A DNA stretch of 64,000 bases from contig CAKREH010000014.1 of the NCBI GenBank assembly GCA_934317215.1, forward strand, positions 25,568-89,567, given 5' to 3'. Shown piece by piece: positions 25,505-34,596 of the stretch (positions are counted from its first letter, which is position 1; every line of letters starts with the position of its first letter). The DNA is from an uncultured Roseburia sp. Its GTDB lineage: Bacteria > Bacillota > Clostridia > Lachnospirales > Lachnospiraceae. Under the pieces are notes generated by a model. That model had not been told where the DNA came from. It saw only the letters and a list, made by a program, of their open reading frames with translations, and searched no databases. The translations under genes and the position numbers were made by a program.

Positions 25505-26662
25505 ATGAAGAGAGTATTTTTGATCGTACTTGACAGCGTTGGGATCGGGGAAATGCCGGATGCGGCAGCTTACGGCGATGCGGGAAGTAATACCATAAGA
25601 GCTGCGGCATCCAGTCCGTATTTTTCGATGCCGAACATGCAAAAACTGGGATTTTTTAATATAGACGGAATGGAGATCGGAGAAAAAGAAAAGGATCCGG
25701 TCGGATCTTTTGCGAGAATGACGGAGGTATCGAAAGGAAAAGATACGACGATCGGGCACTGGGAGATCGCGGGCATCATCTCAAACAGTCCGCTGCCGAC
25801 TTACCCGGATGGATTTCCACAGGAAATTTTAGACGAGTTTACGAAGAGAACCGGAAGAGGAGTGCTCTGCAATAAACCGTATTCCGGGACAGATGTCATC
25901 CGTGATTACGGCGAAGAACACATGAAAACGGGAAAACTGATCGTATATACATCTGCAGATTCAGTATTTCAGGTGGCAGCGCACGAGGATGTCATTCCGG
26001 TTGAGACACTTTACGAATACTGTAAGATTGCAAGGGAGATACTGACCGGGGAAAACGGTGTGGGACGCGTGATCGCAAGACCATTTGTCGGTACTCCGGG
26101 CAATTTCACGAGAACGGTAAGACGCCATGATTTTTCCCTGCAGCCGCCGAAGGTGACGATGTTAGACCAGTTGTGCGGACATGGATATGATGTGCGTTCT
26201 GTGGGCAAGATCATTGATATTTTTGCAAAAAAAGGAATCAAAGAATATGTGCGCACGACCGGAAATGAGGATGGGATCAACAAGACGATCGAGTATATGA
26301 AACAGGATTTTGAGGGACTTTGTTTTACAAATCTTGTAGATTATGATATGCTCTACGGGCACCGCAATGATGTGGAAGGCTACGCAAAGGCACTGACTTA
26401 TTTCGATGAGCGCCTGCCGGAGCTAATAGCTGCAATGAGAGATGAGGATATCTTAATGATCACGGCAGATCACGGCTGTGATCCAAGCACACCGTCGACC
26501 GATCATTCGAGAGAATATACACCGCTTGTGATGTATGGAAAACCGATCAGGGCGGGGGTTAATTACGGAACAAGAGGCTGCTTTTCGGATATTGCGGCAA
26601 CCATTCTTGCTTATTTTGACATTAAGCCGGAGTGTGCGGGAGAGGCAATCCCGATTTTATAA
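25505..26662 (+). CDS. deoB: Phosphopentomutase
   Basis: A 385-residue alkaline phosphatase-superfamily enzyme interconverting (deoxy)ribose 1-phosphate and 5-phosphate in nucleoside breakdown. Diagnostic motifs are FLIVLDSVGIGEMPDA at the N-terminus, GKDTTIGHWEI near 80, with the phosphorylated Thr, and ITADHGCDPSTPSTDHSRE with its metal-binding Asp and His near 320. The ATG at 25505 follows GGAATGGAGA. The leader carries a terminator-like hairpin. It runs into prfC after a few bases. Confidence 0.96.
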   Translation: MKRVFLIVLDSVGIGEMPDAAAYGDAGSNTIRAAASSPYFSMPNMQKLGFFNIDGMEIGEKEKDPVGSFARMTEVSKGKDTTIGHWEIAGIISNSPLPTYPDGFPQEILDEFTKRTGRGVLCNKPYSGTDVIRDYGEEHMKTGKLIVYTSADSVFQVAAHEDVIPVETLYEYCKIAREILTGENGVGRVIARPFVGTPGNFTRTVRRHDFSLQPPKVTMLDQLCGHGYDVRSVGKIIDIFAKKGIKEYVRTTGNEDGINKTIEYMKQDFEGLCFTNLVDYDMLYGHRNDVEGYAKALTYFDERLPELIAAMRDEDILMITADHGCDPSTPSTDHSREYTPLVMYGKPIRAGVNYGTRGCFSDIAATILAYFDIKPECAGEAIPIL

Positions 26663-26686
26663 GGATTTTTGGAGGATAAAATAGTT

Positions 26687-28276
26687 TTGGCTGATTTAAG
26701 AAAAGAGATAGAAAAAAGACGTACATTTGCAATCATTTCCCACCCGGATGCAGGTAAAACGACTCTGACAGAGAAGTTCCTGCTCTACGGAGGAGCAATC
26801 AATCTTGCCGGTTCCGTCAAGGGAAAGGCAACTGCACGCCATGCGGTATCTGACTGGATGGAGATCGAGAAGGAGAGAGGTATTTCCGTTACTTCTTCTG
26901 TGTTACAGTTTAATTATGGCGGCTACTGCATCAATATTCTGGATACACCGGGACATCAGGATTTCTCGGAGGATACTTACCGTACCCTGATGGCTGCGGA
27001 CTCTGCGGTTATGGTCATTGATGGATCAAAGGGTGTCGAGGCACAGACGAGAAAATTATTTAAGGTCTGCGTGATGCGCCATATTCCGATTTTTACTTTT
27101 ATCAATAAAATGGACCGCGATGCGAATGATACGTTTGATCTGTTAGACGAGATTGAAAAAGAACTTGGGATCGCAACCTGTCCGGTCAACTGGCCGATCG
27201 GTTCCGGAAAGAATTTTAAGGGTGTATATGACCGCAATACAAAAGAGGTCATGACGTTCTCCGACACGTTAAAGGGAACAAAAGAAGGAACCGAAAAGCA
27301 TATTGCAGCGGATGATCCTGCACTGATCGACGAGATCGGACAGGACGCATACGATAAGCTGATGGAGGAGATCGAGCTTCTCGACGGGGCAAGTGCAGAG
27401 TTTGATATGGACCTCGTCACAAAAGGAGAACTTTCCCCGGTATTTTTCGGATCTGCCCTGACCAACTTTGGTGTGGAGACATTTTTACAGCATTTCTTAA
27501 AAATGACTTATTCCCCACTGCCGCGTAAAGCCGACATTGGAGAAATAGATCCGTTTGATGAGCATTTTTCCGCATTTGTATTTAAAATACAGGCAAATAT
27601 GAATAAGGCACACCGTGACCGTATTGCGTTTATGCGTATCTGTTCCGGAAAATTTACCGCCGGTATGGAGGTTACACATGTGCAGGGAGGCAATAAAAAG
27701 ATCAAACTGTCGCAGCCGCAGCAGATGATGGCACAGGAGCGCCATATCGTGGACGAGGCGTATGCGGGGGATATCATCGGTGTGTTCGACCCGGGCATTT
27801 TCTCAATCGGAGACACACTTACCACAGCAAAACCGTTCCAGTTTGAGGGAATCCCTACTTTCGCGCCGGAGCATTTCGCGAGAGTGCGCCAGGTGGATAC
27901 CATGAAGCGTAAACAGTTCATGAAAGGCATGCAGCAGATCGCGCAGGAAGGTGCGATCCAGATCTTTCAGGAATACAACATGGGTATGGAGGAAGTCATT
28001 GTCGGCGTTGTCGGTGTCCTTCAGTTTGATGTTTTAAAATACCGTCTGGAAAATGAATATAATGTTGAGATCCGTATGGACAACCTGCCATACGAGCACA
28101 TCCGCTGGATCGAAAACGAGGAGATCGATATGGACAGGCTTGTCGGAACTTCGGATATGAAGAAGATCCAGGATTTAAAGGGCAGACCGTTACTCTTATT
28201 TGTCAATGCATGGAGTGTTGGTATGGTGCTTGACCGGAATGAGGGACTGGTGCTCTCTGAGTTCGGGCGTGAGTAA
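26687..28276 (+). CDS. prfC: Peptide chain release factor 3
   Basis: A translational GTPase that recycles RF1 and RF2 after termination. It has G1 SHPDAGKTTLTE, the switch segment ERGISVTSSVLQF, G3 DTPGHQDFSEDTYR, G4 NKMDRDAND, then RF3-specific C-terminal domains ending MVLDRNEGLVLSEFGRE. Length is normal at about 529 residues. TTG at 26687 is chosen because GGAGG lies 11 bases upstream and it gives the family-typical MADLRKEIEKRRTF start; an in-frame TTG at 26669 is the alternative. It lies 24 bp after deoB. Confidence 0.95.
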   Translation: MADLRKEIEKRRTFAIISHPDAGKTTLTEKFLLYGGAINLAGSVKGKATARHAVSDWMEIEKERGISVTSSVLQFNYGGYCINILDTPGHQDFSEDTYRTLMAADSAVMVIDGSKGVEAQTRKLFKVCVMRHIPIFTFINKMDRDANDTFDLLDEIEKELGIATCPVNWPIGSGKNFKGVYDRNTKEVMTFSDTLKGTKEGTEKHIAADDPALIDEIGQDAYDKLMEEIELLDGASAEFDMDLVTKGELSPVFFGSALTNFGVETFLQHFLKMTYSPLPRKADIGEIDPFDEHFSAFVFKIQANMNKAHRDRIAFMRICSGKFTAGMEVTHVQGGNKKIKLSQPQQMMAQERHIVDEAYAGDIIGVFDPGIFSIGDTLTTAKPFQFEGIPTFAPEHFARVRQVDTMKRKQFMKGMQQIAQEGAIQIFQEYNMGMEEVIVGVVGVLQFDVLKYRLENEYNVEIRMDNLPYEHIRWIENEEIDMDRLVGTSDMKKIQDLKGRPLLLFVNAWSVGMVLDRNEGLVLSEFGRE

Positions 28277-28295
28277 AGGAAAAGGAAAACAGAAA

Positions 28296-28631
28296 ATGGC
28301 AGTTATTACAATTACAAAAGATAATTTTGAAAATGAAGTACTCGGTGCAAAACTTCCTGTTATATTAGATTTCTGGGCAGAGTGGTGTGCGCCGTGTAAA
28401 ATGCAGTCACCGGTGATCGAAGCACTTGCAGAAGAATTAGAAGGCAAGGTCATCTTCGGCAAAGTCAATGTCGATGAGGAGGCTGCGCTGGCATTGAAAT
28501 ATCAGATCATGAGCATCCCGACGCTGGTTGTCATGAAATACGGACTGTTTCAGAACCGTGCGGTCGGACTGCAGACAAGAGAAGAGATCATAGATATGAT
28601 CGAACAGATCAAAGAAGATGAAATACAATAG
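28296..28631 (+). CDS. trxA: Thioredoxin
   Basis: A 111-residue thioredoxin-fold protein with the redox motif WCAPC at about residues 30-34, in FWAEWCAPCKMQSPVIE, and the cis-proline loop SIPTLVVMK. The classical motif is WCGPC; the Gly-to-Ala change is seen in some anaerobe thioredoxins and may shift the redox potential. It follows prfC by 19 bp with an AAGGAAAAGGA site, so the two may be co-transcribed. The stop codon overlaps a palindromic repeat. Confidence 0.9.
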   Translation: MAVITITKDNFENEVLGAKLPVILDFWAEWCAPCKMQSPVIEALAEELEGKVIFGKVNVDEEAALALKYQIMSIPTLVVMKYGLFQNRAVGLQTREEIIDMIEQIKEDEIQ

Positions 28632-28653
28632 AATGCTCGCAGAGTGAACATTC
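28631..28653. repeat. Dispersed palindrome, copy 1
   Basis: An imperfect palindrome with arms GAATGCTCGC and GTGAACATTC around the core TCGCAGAG, touching the trxA stop codon. Related copies occur at 33047-33071 and 37250-37268. Confidence 0.55.
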
Positions 28654-28672
28654 CATTACGATGAATCACTTC

Positions 28673-28742
28673 AGGCATAGCCGTGAGAAACTCATCAGCA
28701 GCTGAAAGCAGCTGTGAGTTTTGCACGGTTATGCCTTATTTT
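28673..28742. terminator. Long hairpin terminator shared by trxA and the convergent DUF3783 gene
   Basis: AGGCATAGCCGTG at 28673-28685 pairs with CACGGTTATGCCT at 28724-28736 (one wobble), with further inner pairing, followed by TATTTTT on the plus strand. The stop of the minus-strand gene lies in one arm. Confidence 0.75.
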
Positions 28743-29100
28743 TCTGATAAGCAGCTTTTTCCGCCTGCATCTCCAAATACATCCGCATCACATTCCATTT
28801 TTTGTTTGTTGGCGTAAGCACTGCCTTATAATCAACAGTAACCTGATCCCTGCGGAGAGATGCTAAAAGTTTATCCATCTTTTTCTCCGTAAAATCACAG
28901 AAAACAATCAGGCTTTCCACAGGAACCTTGCCGGAAAAAGGCTGAATCAAAGGGGAAGCAGTCTTATTTGCGATCATCTCCAGTGGTTTTAAATAATCAG
29001 AGGAAGGAACCTCCTCCACACGGACCTTCAAAGCCCCCGTGATCTGTTTTAATTTTTTGAGATTGTTGTCATCGAAATGAAATACCAGTAATTTTTCCAT
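28729..29100 (-). CDS. DUF3783 domain protein
   Basis: A 123-residue cytoplasmic protein matching the small DUF3783 family of clostridia. It has an N-terminal EKLLVFHFDD strand, a middle VESLIVFCDFTEKKMDKLLASLR segment and a TPTNKKWNVMRMYLEMQAEK tail. The function is unknown. It is a single-gene unit with its own consensus promoter, convergent with trxA. Confidence 0.75.
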   Translation of the reverse strand: MEKLLVFHFDDNNLKKLKQITGALKVRVEEVPSSDYLKPLEMIANKTASPLIQPFSGKVPVESLIVFCDFTEKKMDKLLASLRRDQVTVDYKAVLTPTNKKWNVMRMYLEMQAEKAAYQKNKA

Positions 29101-29134
29101 GTGTAACTCCGTTTCAAGTTTATAGAACAGACAT

Positions 29135-29163
29135 ATTATAAGAGTTTTGCAACAGGGTGTAAA
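29135..29163 (-). promoter_or_regulatory. Promoter of the DUF3783 gene
   Basis: On the minus strand TTTACA (29163-29158) and TATAAT (29140-29135) are 17 bases apart. Confidence 0.65.
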
Positions 29164-29203
29164 TATGTTTTATAACAAGTCTTAAATTTAGGAAAGAAAC
29201 CAC

Positions 29204-29345
29204 TTGTAAAGAAACCACCACTATGATACACTTGTCGATAAGGAAATTCATTTCCGCCAGGTTGTCAGATATAAATCTACACCGCCCTTTGATGGCGGTT
29301 CACAGGCAGAAATCTGCCGGTTTATCCCGTAAACAAAAAGAAATA
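29204..29345 (+). ncRNA. Candidate structured RNA upstream of recA (promoter plus hairpins)
   Basis: TTGTAA at 29204-29209 and TACACT at 29227-29232 form a possible promoter with a 17-bp spacer. Downstream, four small perfect hairpins follow within about 100 bases: GGAAAT/ATTTCC, AGAT/ATCT, ACCGCC/GGCGGT and GGCAG/CTGCC. No reading frame explains this, and no known RNA family was recognised. The rest of the gene-free stretch, 29346-29425, shows only repeated TGCAGAC and CATATG words before the recA promoter. Confidence 0.35.
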
Positions 29346-29425
29346 ACATAACTGGAAAAAGGTGTGCTGCAGACTGTCATATGCCAGATGGGGAAGCATA
29401 TGGAAAAATGCAGACAATTTTGTGG

Positions 29426-29454
29426 TTGACATTTCAGGAAAAATATAATAGTAT
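29426..29454 (+). promoter_or_regulatory. Promoter of recA
   Basis: TTGACA at 29426-29431 and TAGTAT at 29449-29454 with a 17-bp spacer. Confidence 0.75.
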
Positions 29455-29467
29455 TAGAACAGAAAAA

Positions 29468-29481
29468 CGAACATCAGTTCG
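29468..29481. promoter_or_regulatory. LexA (SOS) box of recA
   Basis: CGAACATCAGTTCG matches the Gram-positive LexA operator CGAAC-N4-GTTCG perfectly. It lies just downstream of the -10 box, where bound LexA would block transcription of recA and recX until DNA damage. Confidence 0.9.
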
Positions 29482-29495
29482 CACGGAGGGAAGAA

Positions 29496-30659
29496 ATGGC
29501 AAAGGAAGATAAATATAAAGAGATCAATGCAGTAAAAAATGATAAATTAAAGGCGTTGGATGCTGCAATTTCACAGATTGAGAAACAGTACGGCAAAGGC
29601 TCTATCATGAAGCTTGGTGATAATTCCGCACATATGAATGTGGAGACGATTCCGACCGGATCATTAAGTCTTGATATTGCCCTTGGGTTAGGCGGACTTC
29701 CGAAAGGAAGAATCATCGAGATTTATGGACCGGAGTCCAGTGGTAAGACGACCGTTGCACTGCATGCGGTTGCTGAGGTACAGAAAAGAGGCGGTATCGC
29801 AGGATTTATCGATGCAGAGCATGCATTAGATCCTGTTTATGCAAAGAATATCGGCGTTGACATCGACAACTTATACATATCCCAGCCGGACTGCGGAGAA
29901 CAGGCGCTTGAGATCACAGAGACCATGGTACGTTCCGGGGCAGTTGATATCGTGATCGTCGACTCCGTGGCAGCACTTGTTCCAAAGGCAGAGATCGATG
30001 GAGATATGGGTGATTCGCATGTCGGACTTCAGGCACGACTGATGAGCCAGGCACTTCGTAAGCTGACCTCTGTCATCAGCAAATCCAACTGTGTGGTTAT
30101 CTTCATCAACCAGCTGCGTGAAAAAGTAGGTGTAATGTTTGGTAATCCGGAGACTACGACCGGTGGACGTGCGCTGAAGTTCTATTCTTCTGTCCGTATG
30201 GATGTCAGAAGGATCGAGGCATTAAAACAGGGCGGAGAGGTTGTTGGTAACCGCACCAGGGTAAAAATTGTTAAGAATAAGGTGGCACCGCCATTTCGTG
30301 AAGCAGAGTTTGATATCATGTTTGGACAGGGAATTTCCAGAGAAGGCGATATCTTAGACCTTGCGGCAGATAAGGGTGTGGTTAATAAATCGGGAGCATG
30401 GTATGCATACAATGGAGATAAGATCGGCCAGGGACGTGAGAATGCAAAACAGTATCTGAAAGAAAATCCGCTGATCTGTGAGGGGATTGAGGCAAAAGTC
30501 AGAGAAATGTTAAATGTTGACGGAACGGAAGAGCCTAAGGAAACAAAGGAAAACGAGACTGAGGCACAGAGTATAAAAGCGGCGGAAGCGATCGCAAAAA
30601 AAGCAGAAGCGGCTGAAAAGAAAGCAGAGAATACAGCCGAGGTAAAAGCGGAGGAATAA
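29496..30659 (+). CDS. recA: Recombinase RecA
   Basis: A 387-residue strand-exchange ATPase and LexA co-protease. Walker A is GPESSGKTTVALH near residues 68-80, the Walker B region is VDIVIVDSVAALVPKAE, and NQLREKVGVMFGNPETTTGG is the DNA-binding loop region. The C-terminus is an extended Ala/Glu/Lys-rich tail (from about 345), longer than in E. coli. It is LexA-controlled by the box at 29468, and recX follows after three bases. Confidence 0.98.
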   Translation: MAKEDKYKEINAVKNDKLKALDAAISQIEKQYGKGSIMKLGDNSAHMNVETIPTGSLSLDIALGLGGLPKGRIIEIYGPESSGKTTVALHAVAEVQKRGGIAGFIDAEHALDPVYAKNIGVDIDNLYISQPDCGEQALEITETMVRSGAVDIVIVDSVAALVPKAEIDGDMGDSHVGLQARLMSQALRKLTSVISKSNCVVIFINQLREKVGVMFGNPETTTGGRALKFYSSVRMDVRRIEALKQGGEVVGNRTRVKIVKNKVAPPFREAEFDIMFGQGISREGDILDLAADKGVVNKSGAWYAYNGDKIGQGRENAKQYLKENPLICEGIEAKVREMLNVDGTEEPKETKENETEAQSIKAAEAIAKKAEAAEKKAENTAEVKAEE

Positions 30660-30662
30660 AAG

Positions 30663-31286
30663 ATGCAGGAGTTGCTTGTCGTTGAAGTAATTCCCCGGGA
30701 AAAAGGAAAGACTTCCATTCGGTTTGACAACGGGATGGAAGTCCTTTTATATAAGGGTGAGGTAAGAAAACTATCCTTGCAGGAGGGGACTGTCATATCC
30801 CGGGAGAAATATGATGAGATCATCTATGAAATACTTGGAACGCGGGCGAAGAAACGTGCGATGTTTCTTTTGGAACGAATGGACAGGACGGAACATCAGC
30901 TGCGGGAGAAGCTGATGCAGAACGGGTATCCTGATGTGTGTGTGGATCTTGCAGTGGAGTATGTCAGGAAATATCACTATATCGATGATCTGCGCTATGC
31001 GACAACCTATATTTCATATCAGCAGAAGAAAAAAAGCCGTCAGAAATTAAAAATGGATCTTATGGCAAAAGGAATTGAAAAAAGTGTGATAGAACATGCA
31101 CTTGATAAGGTGTTCGACAGTGATGAACAGTTAAAGATCCGTCAGCTTTTAGAAAAGAAACATTATGAGTCCAAAGAATGTGACCGCAAAGAACAGCAGA
31201 AAATTTACCAGTATCTGATGCGCCGTGGATTTAAGAGCAGTGATATTTTGCATGTCATGAAAATTTGGGATACATACGGGGAATAA
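30663..31286 (+). CDS. recX: Regulatory protein RecX
   Basis: A 207-residue helical protein modulating RecA filaments. Three-helix RecX repeats are seen in LLERMDRTEHQLREKLMQNGY, YHYIDDLRYATTYISYQQKKKSRQKL and YQYLMRRGFKSSDILHVMK. It lies three bases after recA and so shares its SOS control. Confidence 0.93.
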   Translation: MQELLVVEVIPREKGKTSIRFDNGMEVLLYKGEVRKLSLQEGTVISREKYDEIIYEILGTRAKKRAMFLLERMDRTEHQLREKLMQNGYPDVCVDLAVEYVRKYHYIDDLRYATTYISYQQKKKSRQKLKMDLMAKGIEKSVIEHALDKVFDSDEQLKIRQLLEKKHYESKECDRKEQQKIYQYLMRRGFKSSDILHVMKIWDTYGE

Positions 31287-31376
31287 GAACATAGGAAAAC
31301 GGGGGATTTTTGGTACAATATGTTGTATTGTTGCAAAATAAAAATGCAATATTATGCACATTGAACAGTTATCTAC

Positions 31377-31405
31377 TTGACATAAATATTAAAATAGAAT
31401 AAAAT
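31377..31405 (+). promoter_or_regulatory. Promoter of rny
   Basis: TTGACA at 31377-31382 and TAAAAT at 31400-31405 with a 17-bp AT-rich spacer. Confidence 0.8.
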
Positions 31406-31487
31406 TTATATGTTGTAATTATGACAGATAACAAACCATGTTTTTATGTTATATGTACAATGAAAATTTAATAAAGGAGGTGCTCCT

Positions 31488-33035
31488 GTGGGAAGTGTGA
31501 TTATCGCTGTTGTGATCACTCTACTGGTTACCGCGGTCGTTGTATATTTCGTCACAACTGCTTACTATAAAAAAGTAACAGAGGCTAAGATCGGAAATGC
31601 AGATGAAAAAGCGCGTGAAATTATTGATGAAGCGGTAAAAACGGCAGAAACCAAGAAGCGTGAAGCAATGCTTGAAGCGAAGGAAGAATCCATCCGTGTC
31701 AAGAATGACTTAGACAAGGAGGTAAAAGAGCGGAGAGCGGAGATCGGACGCAGTGAACGGCGCATTGTTCAGAAGGAAGAAAATCTGGACAAAAAGTTAG
31801 AAGCGATCGAAAAACGCGAGGCGGGATTTGCAGCCAAGGAAGAAGAGATCAACAGACAGAAAGCGCAGGTCGCAAAGCTCAATGAAGAGCGTGTGAAAGA
31901 ACTGGAAAGAATCTCCGGTTTAACCTCCGAACAGGCAAAGGATTATCTCTTAAAGACTGTTGAAGAAGACGTTAAAATTGATACTGCAAAATTGATCAAA
32001 GAAATGGAACACAAGGCAAGGGAAGAAGCTGATAAGAAGGCAAAAGAGTATGTGGTGACTGCAATTCAGAAGTGTGCTGCGGATCATGTTGCCGAAACGA
32101 CGATTTCTGTTGTACAGCTTCCGAATGACGAAATGAAAGGAAGAATCATCGGACGTGAAGGACGTAATATCCGTACGTTAGAAACGTTAACCGGTGTGGA
32201 TCTGATCATTGATGATACGCCGGAGGCAGTGATTTTATCCGGTTTTGATCCGATTCGTCGTGAAGTTGCCAGAATTGCTTTGGAAAAATTGATTGTGGAT
32301 GGTCGTATCCATCCGGCAAGAATCGAGGAAATGGTTGAGAAGGCTCAGAAAGAAGTCGAGACAATGATTCGTGAGGAAGGTGAGGCAGCAACCTTAGAGG
32401 TTGGTGTTCACGGAATCCATCCGGAGCTTGTGCGTCTTTTAGGCCGGATGAAATTCCGGACGAGCTACGGACAAAATGCTCTCAAACATTCCATTGAAGT
32501 AGCACAGCTTTCCGGATTACTGGCTGCTGAAATCGGTGTAGATGTAAGAACTGCAAAACGTGCAGGATTGTTACATGATATTGGTAAATCTGTCGATCAT
32601 GATATGGAAGGTTCCCATATTCAGATCGGTGTGGATTTATGTAGAAAATACAAAGAGTCACCAATTATTATCAATGCGGTAGAAGCGCATCATGGTGATG
32701 TAGAACCGGAATCATTAATTGCATGTATCATTCAGGCTGCAGATACAATCAGTGCAGCAAGACCAGGTGCCAGAAGAGAGACACTGGAAACATATTCAAA
32801 CAGATTGAAACAGTTAGAAGATATTTCTAACGGATTTAAGGGTGTAGAAAAATCCTTCGCTATTCAGGCGGGCAGGGAGATTCGAATCATGGTTGTTCCG
32901 GAGCAGATCAGCGATGCCGATATGGTATTGCTTGCGCGTGATATTTCCAAACAGATCGAAGCTGAATTGGAATATCCGGGACAGATTAAGGTAAATGTTA
33001 TTCGTGAGTCAAGGGTAACAGATTATGCGAAGTGA
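31488..33035 (+). CDS. rny: Ribonuclease Y
   Basis: A 515-residue membrane-anchored endoribonuclease that starts mRNA decay. It has an N-terminal helix (SVIIAVVITLLVTAVVVYFV), a long charged coiled coil (about 30-190), a KH domain with IIGREGRNIRTLETLTGVDLI near 222-242, and an HD domain with RAGLLHDIGK and NAVEAHHGD near 360-405. It starts at GTG after AAAGGAGGTG. It has its own promoter and a terminator downstream. Confidence 0.97.
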   Translation: MGSVIIAVVITLLVTAVVVYFVTTAYYKKVTEAKIGNADEKAREIIDEAVKTAETKKREAMLEAKEESIRVKNDLDKEVKERRAEIGRSERRIVQKEENLDKKLEAIEKREAGFAAKEEEINRQKAQVAKLNEERVKELERISGLTSEQAKDYLLKTVEEDVKIDTAKLIKEMEHKAREEADKKAKEYVVTAIQKCAADHVAETTISVVQLPNDEMKGRIIGREGRNIRTLETLTGVDLIIDDTPEAVILSGFDPIRREVARIALEKLIVDGRIHPARIEEMVEKAQKEVETMIREEGEAATLEVGVHGIHPELVRLLGRMKFRTSYGQNALKHSIEVAQLSGLLAAEIGVDVRTAKRAGLLHDIGKSVDHDMEGSHIQIGVDLCRKYKESPIIINAVEAHHGDVEPESLIACIIQAADTISAARPGARRETLETYSNRLKQLEDISNGFKGVEKSFAIQAGREIRIMVVPEQISDADMVLLARDISKQIEAELEYPGQIKVNVIRESRVTDYAK

Positions 33036-33046
33036 TTCGTGACAAT

Positions 33047-33071
33047 GGGGTCGCTCGCAGAGCGTGTGATC
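33047..33071. repeat. Dispersed palindrome, copy 2
   Basis: CGCTC-GCA-GAGCG with flanking partial symmetry, 12 bases after the rny stop. It shares the core TCGCAGAG with copies at 28631 and 37250. Confidence 0.5.
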
Positions 33072-33092
33072 TATTGTATAAAAAATAAAGAG

Positions 33093-33135
33093 ACTGCCGT
33101 ACCGGTGTCATAAATGACCGGTACGGCAGTTTTTG
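33093..33135 (+). terminator. Terminator of rny
   Basis: ACTGCCGTACCGGT pairs perfectly with ACCGGTACGGCAGT around GTCATAAATG, followed by TTTTT. Confidence 0.92.
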
Positions 33136-33242
33136 CATATATAGAATCGGAGAAAGATGGAATTCTGAAAAAAATAGTGCCAGGATGTAAAATATATGTT
33201 AAAATACATCTGAAAATGAGTGAAAGAAAGGTGGTGTGGCAA

Positions 33243-33758
33243 ATGCAGAGAGTAAAACAGCATAAGTGGTTTCTGTTTATCCTGATTGGATTTATCGTAA
33301 TATCTTTCTTTCAGTTTTTACCGCAGACAGATACACTGCATTTATATGAAAAGACACCACAGAGTTTTGAACTGACCGCAGGCGGGCTCCTGAAGTATGG
33401 AATAGAAGGACAAAATGCAGACCAGGCAGGGGAATGTGAACTGGAAGAATATCACACAGACCGGTTGACGGGACCGGAAATAGCAGAACGTCAGGCATGC
33501 GGTCTCCCGGAAGAAACACCGGCGGCTACATTGGCGAGAACGACACAGAGTGAAGCTGCGCTGGGTGAACAGAATCAGAGCCGTTTTCAGATTTTACGGT
33601 TTTTGGTAGAAGTATATGTACTTTTAATGATCCCGGCAGTTATTCTGCATATGGCACTAAAAAGATTTAGCAGCCATATGATCATACTGTGGCAGAATAT
33701 AAAATACATACATCTTGTTGATGGTAAGAAAGCAAAACATATTCCTGTAATTGAATAA
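33243..33758 (+). CDS. Two-helix membrane protein of unknown function
   Basis: A 171-residue protein with membrane helices at about 9-26 (WFLFILIGFIVISFFQFL) and 119-139 (RFLVEVYVLLMIPAVILHMAL). They enclose an acidic, Thr/Ala-rich loop, probably outside the cell. The C-terminal 30 residues are basic and cytoplasmic. The ATG at 33243 has GAAAGGTGGTG upstream; in-frame GTG/ATG codons further left lie in the rny terminator region. I recognise no family. The next gene, 29 bp on, is a response regulator, so this might serve as an accessory or sensing partner, but nothing in the sequence proves it. Confidence 0.68.
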   Translation: MQRVKQHKWFLFILIGFIVISFFQFLPQTDTLHLYEKTPQSFELTAGGLLKYGIEGQNADQAGECELEEYHTDRLTGPEIAERQACGLPEETPAATLARTTQSEAALGEQNQSRFQILRFLVEVYVLLMIPAVILHMALKRFSSHMIILWQNIKYIHLVDGKKAKHIPVIE

Positions 33759-33787
33759 AAAGATGATATTACAGGAGGCGTATTAAC

Positions 33788-34591
33788 GTGATAGAAAATA
33801 GAATAAGTGACAGAGCAAAAATTTTACTGATCGATGAGGACACAAGCATTTCTTATCTGATCCGCAGGGCAATGGAAAAAGAAAATTACAAGATTTATAT
33901 TGCAGGAAGTGGAAAACAGGGAATGGAGATGAGTACCGGTGTCTGTCCGGATCTGATTCTGATGGATAAGAAATTTTCTGATATGGAAGGGATCACCTTG
34001 ATCCAGTGGTTCAGGGAGTGGACGGATTGCCCGATTATAATCCTGTCGGAACGGAGCAGCTACCTTGATAAAGTGGAGGCATTATATGCCGGAGCAGATG
34101 ATTATATGGTAAAACCGTTTCATGAGAAAGAACTTGCGGCACGGATTTTTTCCGCATTGCGCAGAAGGATTTCGGCAGGTGCGCATACATATTACGAGGC
34201 AGGAAATCTTAAGGTTGATTTTACAAAAAGACAGGTTTTGCTTGGAGGGACGGAGGTTCATTTTTCGCCGGTGGAATACCGGATCATAGAAAGTCTTGCG
34301 TTAAATTCTGGTACGGTTGTAACATATCAGATGCTTTTGGAAAAAATATGGGGACCATATGCAGATCAAAACAGCAGAATCCTTCGTGTCAATATGACGA
34401 ATATCCGGAAAAAAATAGAAAGTTCTGCTTTGGAACCGGAGTATATTACAACGATCCCGCGGGTAGGATACCGGATGTTGGAGAGTCAGGCTGAGAAAGG
34501 TGGCATGCAGATGCTGGAAAATCAGACGGGCAGGAACATGAAAGTAATGGAAGGTCAGAAGATCAGAAATGCTATGTGCATGATGGCATAA
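33788..34591 (+). CDS. OmpR-family response regulator (orphan)
   Basis: A 267-residue two-domain regulator. The receiver domain has the acidic pair at LLIDEDTS, phospho-acceptor Asp60 in LILMDKKFSD and Lys109 in YMVKPF. The winged-helix DNA-binding domain (about 140-235) contains FSPVEYRIIESL and RVNMTNIRKKIE, like KdpE. A Met/Gln-rich tail of 30 residues follows. It starts at GTG after ACAGGAGGCG. No histidine kinase lies next to it; the preceding gene is an unknown membrane protein. Confidence 0.92.
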   Translation: MIENRISDRAKILLIDEDTSISYLIRRAMEKENYKIYIAGSGKQGMEMSTGVCPDLILMDKKFSDMEGITLIQWFREWTDCPIIILSERSSYLDKVEALYAGADDYMVKPFHEKELAARIFSALRRRISAGAHTYYEAGNLKVDFTKRQVLLGGTEVHFSPVEYRIIESLALNSGTVVTYQMLLEKIWGPYADQNSRILRVNMTNIRKKIESSALEPEYITTIPRVGYRMLESQAEKGGMQMLENQTGRNMKVMEGQKIRNAMCMMA

Positions 34592-34596
34592 AAATG

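Noticed and set aside
33243..34591. Two-component system formed by the membrane protein and the response regulator
   Set aside because: The membrane protein has no histidine kinase motifs (no H box, no ATP-binding N or G boxes), so only the regulator can be called.
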